Assembly (NCBI GenBank): GCA_050013055.1
Contig: JBEKGC010000039.1
Span: 1-24,516, forward strand
DNA: 24,516 bases
Reading direction: 5' to 3'
DNA from: Palsa-504 sp050013055
Lineage (GTDB): Bacteria; Actinomycetota; Actinomycetes; Streptosporangiales; Streptosporangiaceae
The notes under the pieces were generated by a model that ran no database searches, was not told the origin of the DNA, and saw nothing but the letters and a program-made list of their open reading frames with translations. Of the stretch, positions 8,340 through 15,592 are shown piece by piece. Each line of letters begins with the position of its first letter. Positions within the stretch are counted from its first letter, which is position 1. The position numbers and the translations under genes are program-made.

Positions 8340-8529
8340 GGGCGGGATAGCTGGAGTGACGGCCCTCGGCGGGCTCGTTTGACGGCTGTGTCGTTCATGA
8401 TGAGGTCGTAGCTGCGGCGGGTCCCGGCGCTGCGGGCGCTGGCGCCGTAGAGGTGGAGCATCTGCGGGGAGGTCCAGCCGTTCAGCTCCGTCAGGTCGCC
8501 CTCGGCACCGCCGTGGTCGAGCCAGGTTT
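8340..8529 (-). pseudogene. Tyrosine recombinase C-terminal remnant
   Basis: The frame reads TWLDHGGAEGDLTELNGWTSPQMLHLYGASARSA in pieces, then RRSYDLIMND. This is the C-terminal end of a phage-type tyrosine recombinase: the G-D-L-x-x-L-x-GW segment stands in for the LLGH box, and the MLHLYGAS Tyr is the expected nucleophile. The catalytic Arg of box I and everything upstream are absent, and the frame runs past the natural end into unrelated sequence. It lies directly upstream of the IS3 remnant on the same strand. Confidence 0.7.
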
Positions 8530-8655
8530 TCTGCGGGGAACTGACGCCGCACTCGCGGACTTGCGGGGATTCTGTGGGGACTTCGCCACCAGCGGATCGC
8601 CTCGCTTCTCTCCGGCTGCGGCCTCACTGTCAGTCGCCGCCGCTACGGTGGTTGA

Positions 8656-9569
8656 GTGCCCAACAGAACCAGGCAGGTGAAGCGCCGGAACCACACCGTC
8701 AACGGTTCCTACCTGATGCGCTTCGCCGACGACCGCGGGCTCCTGGCCGGAATCGAGCTTCCCGGCCGCCGATTTCCCGTGCCAGTCGACCGGGCCACCG
8801 TGATCAGGAACTTCTACGTCACCCGCCTGGCTGACGGTTCCGAATCCGACCAGGCCGAGGACGACTTCTGCGGCATCGAGGCACGAGCCAGCGCCAGTAT
8901 GACGATCCTGATCGGCCAGCGGAGGTGGCCGATACCAGACGCCGCGCGCGCAGACATCGCCACATGGGTTGCCCCGCAGTTCCTCCGCGTCCCGGCCGTG
9001 CGCCAGCTCGCCCGCGAGATCGCCGACGCCTACATCGAAGTCGGCGTCCCTTTCACCACCGACACGGGCGAGCAGACCACGCTGTGGATGCCGGCCGAGG
9101 AGGCCGGCCCGGAGAAGCTCAAGCGCCTCCACCTGGAATTCATCAGGAAGAACACCCCCGTGGTGGCCCGGATGCTCTACGCCCGCGACTGGCACCTGAC
9201 CTTCTTCACCCGCAAGAGCCCCGTCACCGCCGACGCCCCCGTCGTCTTGCGCCCGATGCTGAGGCACCCGGCCGGGACATCAGTCGCGGTCGGCGACGCC
9301 GCGGAAGTTCAGGTTCCCCTCGACCGCCGCGCGGCTCTCTCCATGAGAGCACGGGGAGAGGAGACCAGCTGGTGCCCGGCTCGGCCAAGATCGCCGCAGA
9401 CCTGAACCAGCCCGTCGCGAACAACGCCCGCCGGTTCCTCTTCCACCACCCCTCCGACGACCCGCTGGCCGGACTGGCTCTCCCCCAGCCCCGGCCACGC
9501 GAGCTTTCCAGTCCCGAGGCAGCCGCCGTCGTCGCATCAAACCTCTGGACCCAGTCCAACAATGGCTGA
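8656..9569 (+). pseudogene. DUF4238 domain protein, frameshifted near the C-terminus
   Basis: From GTG 8656 the frame reads RRNHTVNGSYLMRFAD, the usual DUF4238 opening (family: RxHxVPRxYLRxFA), then VIRNFYVT, an acidic AEDDFCGIEA helix and IATWVAPQFLR. It continues to MRARGEETSW and stops at 9405. The expected ending appears in the +1-shifted frame: GDQLVPGSAKIAADLNQ, then NNARRFLFHHPSDDPLAGL, to the TGA at 9567. Two extra bases (or one missing) in the GAGGAGACC stretch near 9356-9365 account for the break. The intact protein would have about 304 residues. DUF4238 proteins are of unknown function and often lie in accessory islands. The version ending at 9405 (249 residues) could still be made. 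Confidence 0.7.
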
Positions 9570-9777
9570 ATACACCTCTTGCGGGTTGTAAAGGACACTT
9601 TGACCCCAGCCCCAGGCACCTGCTCTAGATCGCCGACTCTGTCCCATCAGCAATCGCGCCGACGGACCGTATGCAGACGTACAGAATGTCCAATTTTGGC
9701 TCACGCTCGTCGGCGTCGTGCCTCATCGCGGCACGTGCAGGCGTGGGCGGCGCCTGACGGCAGATCCAGATGTCGGG

Positions 9778-10300
9778 TCAGCTAGCTGGGTGGACTGCCC
9801 CGTTCAGTCGGCTCGCCGAGCGCCACACGTGGATGATTTTCTCATCGAGGTCGACGTGGTCCCAGGAGAGCTTGCGCAGCTCGCTCGGGCGCAGGCCGAG
9901 CGTGATCGACAGCACGACTAGTGCTTCGAGTCTCGTATTCGCTTCTTGGTCGAGCGCGAGCTGGGTCCGGCACGAGCGGCAGGTCGTCTCGGCGAGGTCG
10001 GTCTCGTCTCGGTCAGCGGCGCCTCCTTATGCGGCTTGGTGCCACACGCCAGCTCGCCGGTGTCGGTGGCCGCATGCATCGCGCCATAACATCCTTGCTG
10101 GCCTTACGACCTTGACGAAGCCGGTTGCCTGGCCGCCGCGGCCTTGAGTACTTGGGCGGCCTGCTCCTGGGTCATGGCACGCGACGGGTGCCCCGGCTGC
10201 CTTGCGGCAGGTCGACCAGCTCGGCGACGTTCCGGCCGATGAGGTCGGGCTTCTGGGCTCGGATGCCACCGGACCCTGGCAACGTCTTCGGTGGCGAGAC
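9778..10300 (-). pseudogene. Tyrosine recombinase middle-domain remnant with several frameshifts
   Basis: Reading from high to low coordinates on the minus strand, pieces of one actinobacterial integrase appear in changing frames: KPDLIGRNVAELVDLPQG, then GHPSRAMTQEQAAQVLKAA, then ATGFVKVV, then HAATDTGELACGTKPHKEA, then DLAETTCRSCRTQLALD, then LEALVVLSITLGLRPSELRK with LSWDHVDLDEKIIHVWRSAS, ending at a TGA at 9778. The order matches the core-binding to catalytic-domain junction and includes the box I Arg segment (GLRPSELR). At least three frame changes separate the pieces. The Tyr-containing C-terminus is not found downstream. Confidence 0.75.
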
Positions 10301-10327
10301 AAGCAACCCGTGTGACTTCGCCACCGG

Positions 10328-11065
10328 CTACGCGGCCTTCGCCGGGAGTGTGAAGTACTGGACAAGGGGCTGCTGATCGGCATTCCAGATGCCTGCCGCT
10401 TTTACCGTGGCGAGGTATTGCCCATTGGTCCCCTCGAGCTTCCCCATCTCGACAGGGCCGCTCCGGGTGTCGTAGGTCATCCACTCGACGAAATCGTCGG
10501 GACTTCCTCCGGTGAGTGGGCGGGTTCCCGACGGGACGAGCCCCATGACGCACACCCGCTGGGCGTTAGCTAGGTTTTGGCCTGTTAGCCCAGTGGTCAT
10601 CTGATGGACGTACATCGACAAAGCCTGCCACGCCCAGGGCTCGAAGTAGACGGCGGAACTCCCGCCGTCAACGCATGCGAGCATTCCGTCGCGCAGTGGG
10701 TTGCCGTTGGAAACGTTTGGATAGTGGTACTTGCTTACCTGTACGAGCACGACCGGAGGAATCTCGTGCCCGTAGCAGTCCCCCCAGAAGCTTTGGTAGT
10801 TGTCAGCCTGGCCGCTGACGCCATCGAACCAGCTTCGGAAGTACCCGACAGCCCTGTTGATTCCTTCCTGAAGGTAATTCGCCAGGACGTTAGCGCCAAT
10901 CTGCTGAGCAAGATCACTCAGCCAGGTCTGTGTCGCTGGATTGAATGCGGCGTCCGCCGCTGCGCCCGCTGCGCCCGCAGCGATGTCGCAGCCACTCAGG
11001 CTTACGCCCGCCCCAAGTGCCACTACGGTCCCAGTTGTCATACGAAGGAAGTGACGACGTTCCAT
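10328..11065 (-). CDS. Tat-type lipoprotein of unknown function
   Basis: A 245-residue protein starting at ATG 11065 (GGGGGA six bases upstream; ATG 11092 is nine residues longer and lacks a good site). It begins MERRHFLRMTTG, which fits the twin-arginine motif (RRxFLR), then a hydrophobic stretch ending in LSGC, a lipobox with the acylated Cys near residue 26. The mature part is unrecognised: an amphipathic segment (WLSDLAQQIGANVLANYLQEGI), a Cys-containing WGDCYGHEIPPVVLVQVSKYH segment, an LACVDGG segment, and a C-terminal TRSGPVEMGKLEGTNGQYL stretch. It is probably anchored outside the membrane and exported folded. It is uninterrupted although flanked on both sides by integrase remnants pointing outward, so it may be cargo of a lost element. 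No function is assigned. Confidence 0.75.
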   Translation of the reverse strand: MERRHFLRMTTGTVVALGAGVSLSGCDIAAGAAGAAADAAFNPATQTWLSDLAQQIGANVLANYLQEGINRAVGYFRSWFDGVSGQADNYQSFWGDCYGHEIPPVVLVQVSKYHYPNVSNGNPLRDGMLACVDGGSSAVYFEPWAWQALSMYVHQMTTGLTGQNLANAQRVCVMGLVPSGTRPLTGGSPDDFVEWMTYDTRSGPVEMGKLEGTNGQYLATVKAAGIWNADQQPLVQYFTLPAKAA

Positions 11066-11220
11066 GGTTTCCCCCGAGGAGAATAAATGCACCGACCGCT
11101 ACAACAAATTCATGGGCAGTTGTTGCCGCCAATATACAGGAGTTGAAAGGGCGGCGTTCGTCCTCTCTACGGGGCTTGGGGTTTGAGGGTGAGGTCGGCT
11201 CTGCGCGGACGGAGCGGCCG

Positions 11221-11770
11221 GATTTGACAAGGGCGGCGGCCCATACGCTTGCCCGCGGATCGGGTATCTACTTCGACCACCGGGACGACTGCCGGGACGG
11301 TCTCCATCACCGGACGTGTGCTGGGCGCTGGCGCGGGGGTGGTGTCGCTCGGATTCGACGTGGACGGGAAGCGGATCCGGCGGAAGGTGTCTGGCAAGAC
11401 CAGGACCGAAGTTAAGGGCAAGTTCAAGGACCTGCATTCTGAGCTGGACGCGTGCGTGCGGCCGGTGGCGGGTTACACGGTGGAGATGGCGGTCGCGGAC
11501 TGGCTGACTGAGGGACTGCCCGGGCGGGCGGCCAAGACGGTCTCGGTCTACCGGGATGCGCTCGGTCCGGTGCTGGCGGTCATCGGTCGTCTCCCGCTGC
11601 GCGACCTGACTGTGCAGGATGTGCGGGGCGCGCTGGCGAAGATGGCGGCTACCCATTCGACGCCGACGTTGCAGAAGGCGCACAACTGCCTGATGCTGGT
11701 GCTGCGGCATGCGGAGGGCAGGGATCTGGTCAAGCGGCATGGCTATCTTCGCTTCGGTGTCCGCTTATGA
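11221..11770 (+). pseudogene. Tyrosine recombinase N-terminal remnant, frameshifted
   Basis: An early frame reads GSGIYFDHRDDCRD, then HHRTCAGRWRG, the N-terminal arm-binding region of an actinobacterial integrase. After a five-G run at 11335-11339 the match jumps frame: VVSLGFDVDGKRIRRKVSGK, then TEVKGKFKDLHSELDA, the core-binding (SAM-like) domain YTVEMAVADWLTEGLPGRAAK, and TPTLQKAHNCLMLVLRHAEGRDLV. Similarity stops there, and the frame ends at TGA 11768-11770. No catalytic residues are present. One extra G explains the frame change. The break point lies where the opposite-strand fragment at 9778-10300 begins, so the two may be complementary parts of one integrase. Confidence 0.75.
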
Positions 11771-12200
11771 TTAGCCTATCCTTATGAGTCGAGCCACCCC
11801 TCAATATGCTGAGCCACTCGCTCACCGGCAGCCGGGATACGATCTGGGCCGGTAGTGCCGGAACCGGGCTGCAGCTTAGGCTTCCTAAAAGCTACTTAGC
11901 ACAGGAAGTAGTCGTCCCCAATCACGGATATCTCATCCTTATCACCGGGATCTCAGCCGTGCCGACGACTTCTCCGCAGAACATTCATTATGGCCCTCCG
12001 TAACCGTCGACAGTTCATACCCCGGACCCGTTCATATCGGCAGGGATGATCAGAGAGGCTCCGACACGTGCCTTGCTTCCGTTGTTTTGCGGTGGCTTGG
12101 GCGTAGTGTCGGGGTCTGGGACCGGGCCTGACCCCCGATTCGGCCGACGCCGCTCGGGCTGTCTTTCCGGCGGCCTGTCGGCCGGGTCCCAGTCCTGGCA
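11771..12200. other. Gene-free stretch between integrase and transposase remnants
   Basis: No gene is recognisable. GAGCCAC occurs at 11791-11797 and 11811-11817, 20 bases apart (GTGGCTC on the minus strand). Spaced GTGGCTC(A) repeats resemble the multiple terminal repeats of actinobacterial IS21-family elements, so this may be an old IS end. The left part of the 12,000-12,200 segment is the out-of-frame tail of the IS1182-like remnant. Confidence 0.4.
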
Positions 12201-12632
12201 TCCACCGGCGGTGCCGATCTGATCTGCCCGGTCTTGGCAGAGACCGGGGTTCACGGGTCCGGCGGCCAGCGGTGCGTGCCACCTCCCGCGCCACCTTGCG
12301 GATCGCTGATACCAGCTGGGTGACCGTGTCCTGGGTGGCCACCGCATCACCTTCCACCGCACATCGAACCGGACCGCCTCGGCGGTCTCCCGGTCGGAAT
12401 GGTCATGCAGCGCCTGCAGGGTCATCACCGCGGCCATCTGGGTGGCCGGGATAGACGGCCGGCCCACGCCCGGCGCGGCAAACAGGTCCTCGTAGTCCGC
12501 ATCCGGGAACACCTCGGCCCGGTGCACAGCCAGGAACGCGAACATGCTGCCCGCCGGGACCAGGTGACCGGCCAGCGCCGCGGCATCGGTAAGCTGCCGG
12601 TCCATCCGCTCGAAACCCTGTATGACCGACAT
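12015..12632 (-). pseudogene. IS1182-family transposase remnant with internal deletion
   Basis: The frame from ATG 12632 begins like IS1182-family DDE transposases: AGHLVPAGSMFAFLAVHR, then PDADYEDLFAAPGVGRPSIPA and MTLQALHDHSDRETAEAVRF, ending at DVRWKV. At about 12348-12353 it jumps to a segment that belongs roughly 100 residues further on and lies in another frame (DAVATQDTVTQLVSAIRKV), so a central block with the first catalytic Asp region is deleted. After that the similarity fades. The open frame continues by chance to 12015 with a Pro/Arg-rich sequence. The element is inactive. Confidence 0.8.
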
Positions 12633-12725
12633 TGTCCCAGCTAGTCGAACGTCAAGCCGGTAAACACGCCTCTACCTGCCTACCTTTTCAGCAGGCTCCA
12701 AGTAGTACTTTTTACTGGAGGGCCC

Positions 12726-13589
12726 TCAGCCTTGCTGCAGTTCTGCGACGGCCAGCCGGGCGCCCGGTGTGAGCACGCCGGTGATCTTCTCCGGATCCAG
12801 GTCGTCGGGTAGCGGCCGGAACGCCGGAGGCCGCTTCTGCGCGAAGCTGTCCACGCCTTCGCGGAAGTCCGGGCCGCTGTTCAGCACCTCCATGATCGCG
12901 TATGAGCGGCGGCAGGCCTCCTCGAACGAGGCGTCGAGGTCGCTGAGCACCTGGTGACGGATGGCGGCCATCGCGGCCGGAGAGCAGTTACGCGCCAGGT
13001 CCCTGGCGTACTCCCGGGCCGCGGGCAGCACCTCGTCGGGCTCGAGTACCCGGTTCACCAGCCCGAGGTCCTTCGCCTCGTCGGCTTCGAAGACCCGGCT
13101 GGACAGGAGCAGGTCAAGCGCATGACCCACGCCGACGTAGCGGGGCAGGACCCAGGACATGCCGTACTCGGCCCCGAGCCCGCGGCGGGCGAAGGCGGTG
13201 CAGAACCTGGCTCCCCGCGCCGCGAACCGCACGTCGCACATTAGCGCCTGGGTCAGCCCGATCCCGGCGCAGGCGCCGTTGATCGCGGCGATCAGCGGCT
13301 TGCGGAATAGCCGCGGAGCGTACTGGGGGCGGCGAGCCGATATGTTCACCGGCCGGCCGGCCACCTCAGCCAGCCTGCTCATGTCCATACCCGGGCAGAA
13401 CGATCTCCCGGCGCCGGTCAGGACCCCGACCCGCACCGCCGGATCGGCGTCGGCCGCCGCGAGCACGTCGAAGTACCGGTTCTCCATCGCCGCGGTCCAC
13501 GCGTTGCGACGTTCGGGTCGGTTCAGCGTGAACGTCGCGACACCGTCCGCATCGACCTCGGTGAGCACCAGGCTCTCATTGTCTGCCAC
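12726..13589 (-). CDS. Enoyl-CoA hydratase/isomerase family protein (crotonase fold)
   Basis: A 287-residue crotonase-fold enzyme acting on acyl-CoA esters in the cytoplasm. It starts at GTG 13589 with GGAGG eight bases upstream. The oxyanion-hole segments are SFCPGMD (residues 64-69) and NGACAGIG (104-111). At the first hydratase Glu position (TAFARRG, about 131-137) no Glu is present, and the second position appears to be Asp (ALDLLL). A Glu lies at 141 (GAEYGMSWVLPR), the place where several enoyl-CoA isomerases carry theirs, so isomerase or another crotonase reaction is as likely as hydration. It is the third gene of a minus-strand run, 28 bases after the second crotonase. The C-terminus is about 25 residues longer than the common length. 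Confidence 0.88.
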   Translation of the reverse strand: MADNESLVLTEVDADGVATFTLNRPERRNAWTAAMENRYFDVLAAADADPAVRVGVLTGAGRSFCPGMDMSRLAEVAGRPVNISARRPQYAPRLFRKPLIAAINGACAGIGLTQALMCDVRFAARGARFCTAFARRGLGAEYGMSWVLPRYVGVGHALDLLLSSRVFEADEAKDLGLVNRVLEPDEVLPAAREYARDLARNCSPAAMAAIRHQVLSDLDASFEEACRRSYAIMEVLNSGPDFREGVDSFAQKRPPAFRPLPDDLDPEKITGVLTPGARLAVAELQQG

Positions 13590-13617
13590 CGGGCGACCTC
13601 CCTGCCGGATTCCACTG

Positions 13618-14394
13618 TCAGCTGTTGTTCTTCGCGATGAGCCTGGCGACGATCTCGACGTGTTCGGGGGAGTGCATGCTGTCCCGCTCCGCGGCGAGCG
13701 CGGTCTCCATCACCGTGGCCATCGCCTGCTCGAGGTGCAGGTTCACGGCCCGCTTGGTGTCCCGCAGCGCCGCGGCGGGCAGCGCGGCCAGCCGGCGGGC
13801 GAGGTCCATCGCCTCGTCGAGCAGCTTGCCGCCCGGCACCACCCGGTTCGCCAGGCCCAGCCGGACGGCTTCCTCCCCGCCCACCCGCTCACCGAGGAAC
13901 AGCAGTTCCTTGGCCCGGGCCAGCCCGACGATCAACGGCAGTACCATGGCGCCGCCATCCCCGGCGACCAACCCCACCTGGACATGCGGGTCAGCGAGGT
14001 AGGCCCCCTCAGCCATCAGCACCAGGTCACTGAGCAGGGCCAGGCTGCAGCCCAGCCCGACGGCGGGGCCGTTCACCGCGGCGATCACCGGCACCGGGCA
14101 GCGCACCATGCCGGTGATGATGCTGCGTGCTTCCGCGATGTTCTGTTCGCGGAACGCCTCGTCCTGCTGCACCCGGGTCATCACGTGGAAATCCCCGCCC
14201 GCACTGAACGCCCGTCCCCGGCCGGTCAGCACCACCGCCCGCACCTGGTCATCTTCGGCGAGGCGGTTCCAGACGCCCGCGAGCGCGGTGTGCAGGGTCT
14301 CGCTCGCCGCGTTCCGCTGTTCCGGCCGGTTCAGCTCGATCAGCCGGATGGGACCCTCAGCGGTCACCACGAGGTCCGGCGCCAGGTCGTCCAT
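13618..14394 (-). CDS. Enoyl-CoA hydratase/isomerase family protein (crotonase fold)
   Basis: A 258-residue member of usual family length, starting at ATG 14394 with GGAGG five bases upstream. The oxyanion-hole segments are FSAGGDFH (63-70) and NGPAVGLG (109-116). The first hydratase Glu position appears to be His (DPHVQVG), Asp146 lies in AGDGG, and a Glu is kept at about 163 (ARAKELLFLG), the second catalytic position. It differs clearly from the neighbouring crotonase, so the two probably act on different intermediates of the same pathway. An AT-rich promoter island (14421-14442) lies between it and the LLM gene, so it can be transcribed separately from that gene. Confidence 0.9.
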   Translation of the reverse strand: MDDLAPDLVVTAEGPIRLIELNRPEQRNAASETLHTALAGVWNRLAEDDQVRAVVLTGRGRAFSAGGDFHVMTRVQQDEAFREQNIAEARSIITGMVRCPVPVIAAVNGPAVGLGCSLALLSDLVLMAEGAYLADPHVQVGLVAGDGGAMVLPLIVGLARAKELLFLGERVGGEEAVRLGLANRVVPGGKLLDEAMDLARRLAALPAAALRDTKRAVNLHLEQAMATVMETALAAERDSMHSPEHVEIVARLIAKNNS

Positions 14395-14420
14395 CGGCCC
14401 TCCGCAGGTAGCGTTCGATT

Positions 14421-14442
14421 CAATATAGTTAAATTTTATATC
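14421..14442. promoter_or_regulatory. AT-rich island, candidate operator/promoter for the crotonase genes
   Basis: CAATATAGTTAAATTTTATA and the following TC form a sharp AT-rich patch between the LLM stop and the crotonase start. On the minus strand it contains TTAACTATAT, shared exactly with the island at 15559-15568. The AGTTAA core matches the other islands of the cluster. Confidence 0.55.
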
Positions 14443-14446
14443 TCAA

Positions 14447-15487
14447 TCAAGAGGCGGCGGGGGCTGCCGGTGACTTCAGGTCCTGGACGATGAGGTCCCA
14501 GGCCTCGGTGCCTGTCTCATAGGGCGCGTAGAAGGAGACGCGATCGATCAGGCCGCCGAACCGCCGCTGGATCTCCGCCGCCAGGCCGGCTGGCTCGGCC
14601 ACCACCGTGAAGGCGTGCAGCACATCGTCGTCGATGAGGGCGCCCATGGCCTCCCACTTGTCATCCCGGTCCGATCTCGCCAGCGAGTTGAGCTCGTCGC
14701 CGAGCCCGGCCCAGCCGTGCAGCTCAAGCACCCCGCGGTAGGCCCGGGTGCTGCCGTAGAAGGCGATCTGCTGTCGGGTGCCTGCCACCGCGCGGGCCAT
14801 CTCTTCCTCGGTGCGCCCGGTCGCGATCATCGCCAGCATGCCGACCTCGACGGTCGTCCGCGATCGTGCCGGGACGGCCAGGCCCACCGAAAGCGCGGGG
14901 AGCGTCACCTCACGCAGGTAGCGCTCGGTGCAGAACGCGTGCACCAGCAGCCCGTCGGCGACCTCGCCGGCCACCGCGGTCATGGCCTCCCCGACCGCGG
15001 CGAGGAAGACCTTGGGCGCGCCGCCAGGTGCGGGCGGCGGCGAGAAGAACGGAGTCATCAGCGTGTGCTGGTAGAAGTCACCGCGGAAGCTCAATTTCGT
15101 CCCGTCGTCCCACGCCGACCAGATCGCCCGCATGGCCATGATGAACTCCCGCATGCGCGCCGCGGGGTGACTCCAGGGCATCGAAAACCGCCGCTCGATG
15201 TGTGGTTTTACCTGGCTGCCCAGGCCGAGGACGAACCGGCCGCCGGAGTGTGCCTGCAGGTCATGCGCGGTGTAGGCGAGCTGCATGGGGGAGCGGGCGA
15301 AGGCCACCGCGATGGCCGTGCCGAGCTCCGTCCGCTCGGTGTGCTCAGCCGCCAGCACCAGCGGCAGGAAGGGGTCATGCGCGGACTCCGACGACCAGAG
15401 CCCGTCATAGCCGGCCTTCTCGTGCCGCCGGGCCTCGTCGATCACTGCGGAGCTCTGCCACGCTCCGAGCTTGCCGTCGACCTTCAT
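14447..15487 (-). CDS. LLM-class F420-dependent oxidoreductase (TIGR03617-like)
   Basis: A 346-residue luciferase-like TIM-barrel oxidoreductase, probably using coenzyme F420. It starts at ATG 15487 with GGAGG six bases upstream. Visible features are the short start MKVDGKL, the barrel strand YDGLWSSESAHDPFLPL, LGTAIAVAFARSPMQLAYTAHDLQAHSGGRFVLGLGSQ (the family's most conserved block), HIERRFSMPW, KVFLAAVGEAMTAVAGEVADGLLVHAF and a C-terminal IDRVSFYAPY. The whole-length pattern fits the MSMEG_2256-type family. Its place in an acyl-CoA cluster suggests a redox step on a pathway intermediate. It is transcribed divergently from the acyl-CoA dehydrogenase across a shared AT-rich promoter region. 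Confidence 0.88.
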   Translation of the reverse strand: MKVDGKLGAWQSSAVIDEARRHEKAGYDGLWSSESAHDPFLPLVLAAEHTERTELGTAIAVAFARSPMQLAYTAHDLQAHSGGRFVLGLGSQVKPHIERRFSMPWSHPAARMREFIMAMRAIWSAWDDGTKLSFRGDFYQHTLMTPFFSPPPAPGGAPKVFLAAVGEAMTAVAGEVADGLLVHAFCTERYLREVTLPALSVGLAVPARSRTTVEVGMLAMIATGRTEEEMARAVAGTRQQIAFYGSTRAYRGVLELHGWAGLGDELNSLARSDRDDKWEAMGALIDDDVLHAFTVVAEPAGLAAEIQRRFGGLIDRVSFYAPYETGTEAWDLIVQDLKSPAAPAAS

Positions 15488-15545
15488 CGGTTCCTCCGGG
15501 ATCCCGGGCCATCGGGCCAGGAAGCTTGGCGTTTGATCGCTAACG

Positions 15546-15570
15546 TAGAATAATAAGTTAACTATATACC
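15546..15570 (+). promoter_or_regulatory. AT-rich element with 18-bp motif before the acyl-CoA dehydrogenase
   Basis: TAGAATAATAAGTTAACT (15546-15563) matches 17 of 18 bases of the element before the acyl-CoA synthetase, in the same orientation relative to the gene. TTGGCG at 15526-15531 and AATAAT at 15549-15554, 17 bases apart, could be a promoter; the palindromic AGTTAACT (15556-15563) sits just after the -10, where a repressor would block it. The region also lies upstream of the divergent LLM gene. Confidence 0.65.
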
Positions 15571-15592
15571 TATCACCTTAAGGGGGCAGTCA

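Noticed and set aside
8491..9267. 258-residue minus-strand open frame opposite the DUF4238 gene
   Set aside because: Gly/Ala/Val-rich shadow of the DUF4238 frame, which has recognisable family blocks on the plus strand.
12700..12735. Palindrome GAGGGCCCTC downstream of the first crotonase as a terminator
   Set aside because: There is no loop and no T-run on the correct strand, and it overlaps the stop codon.
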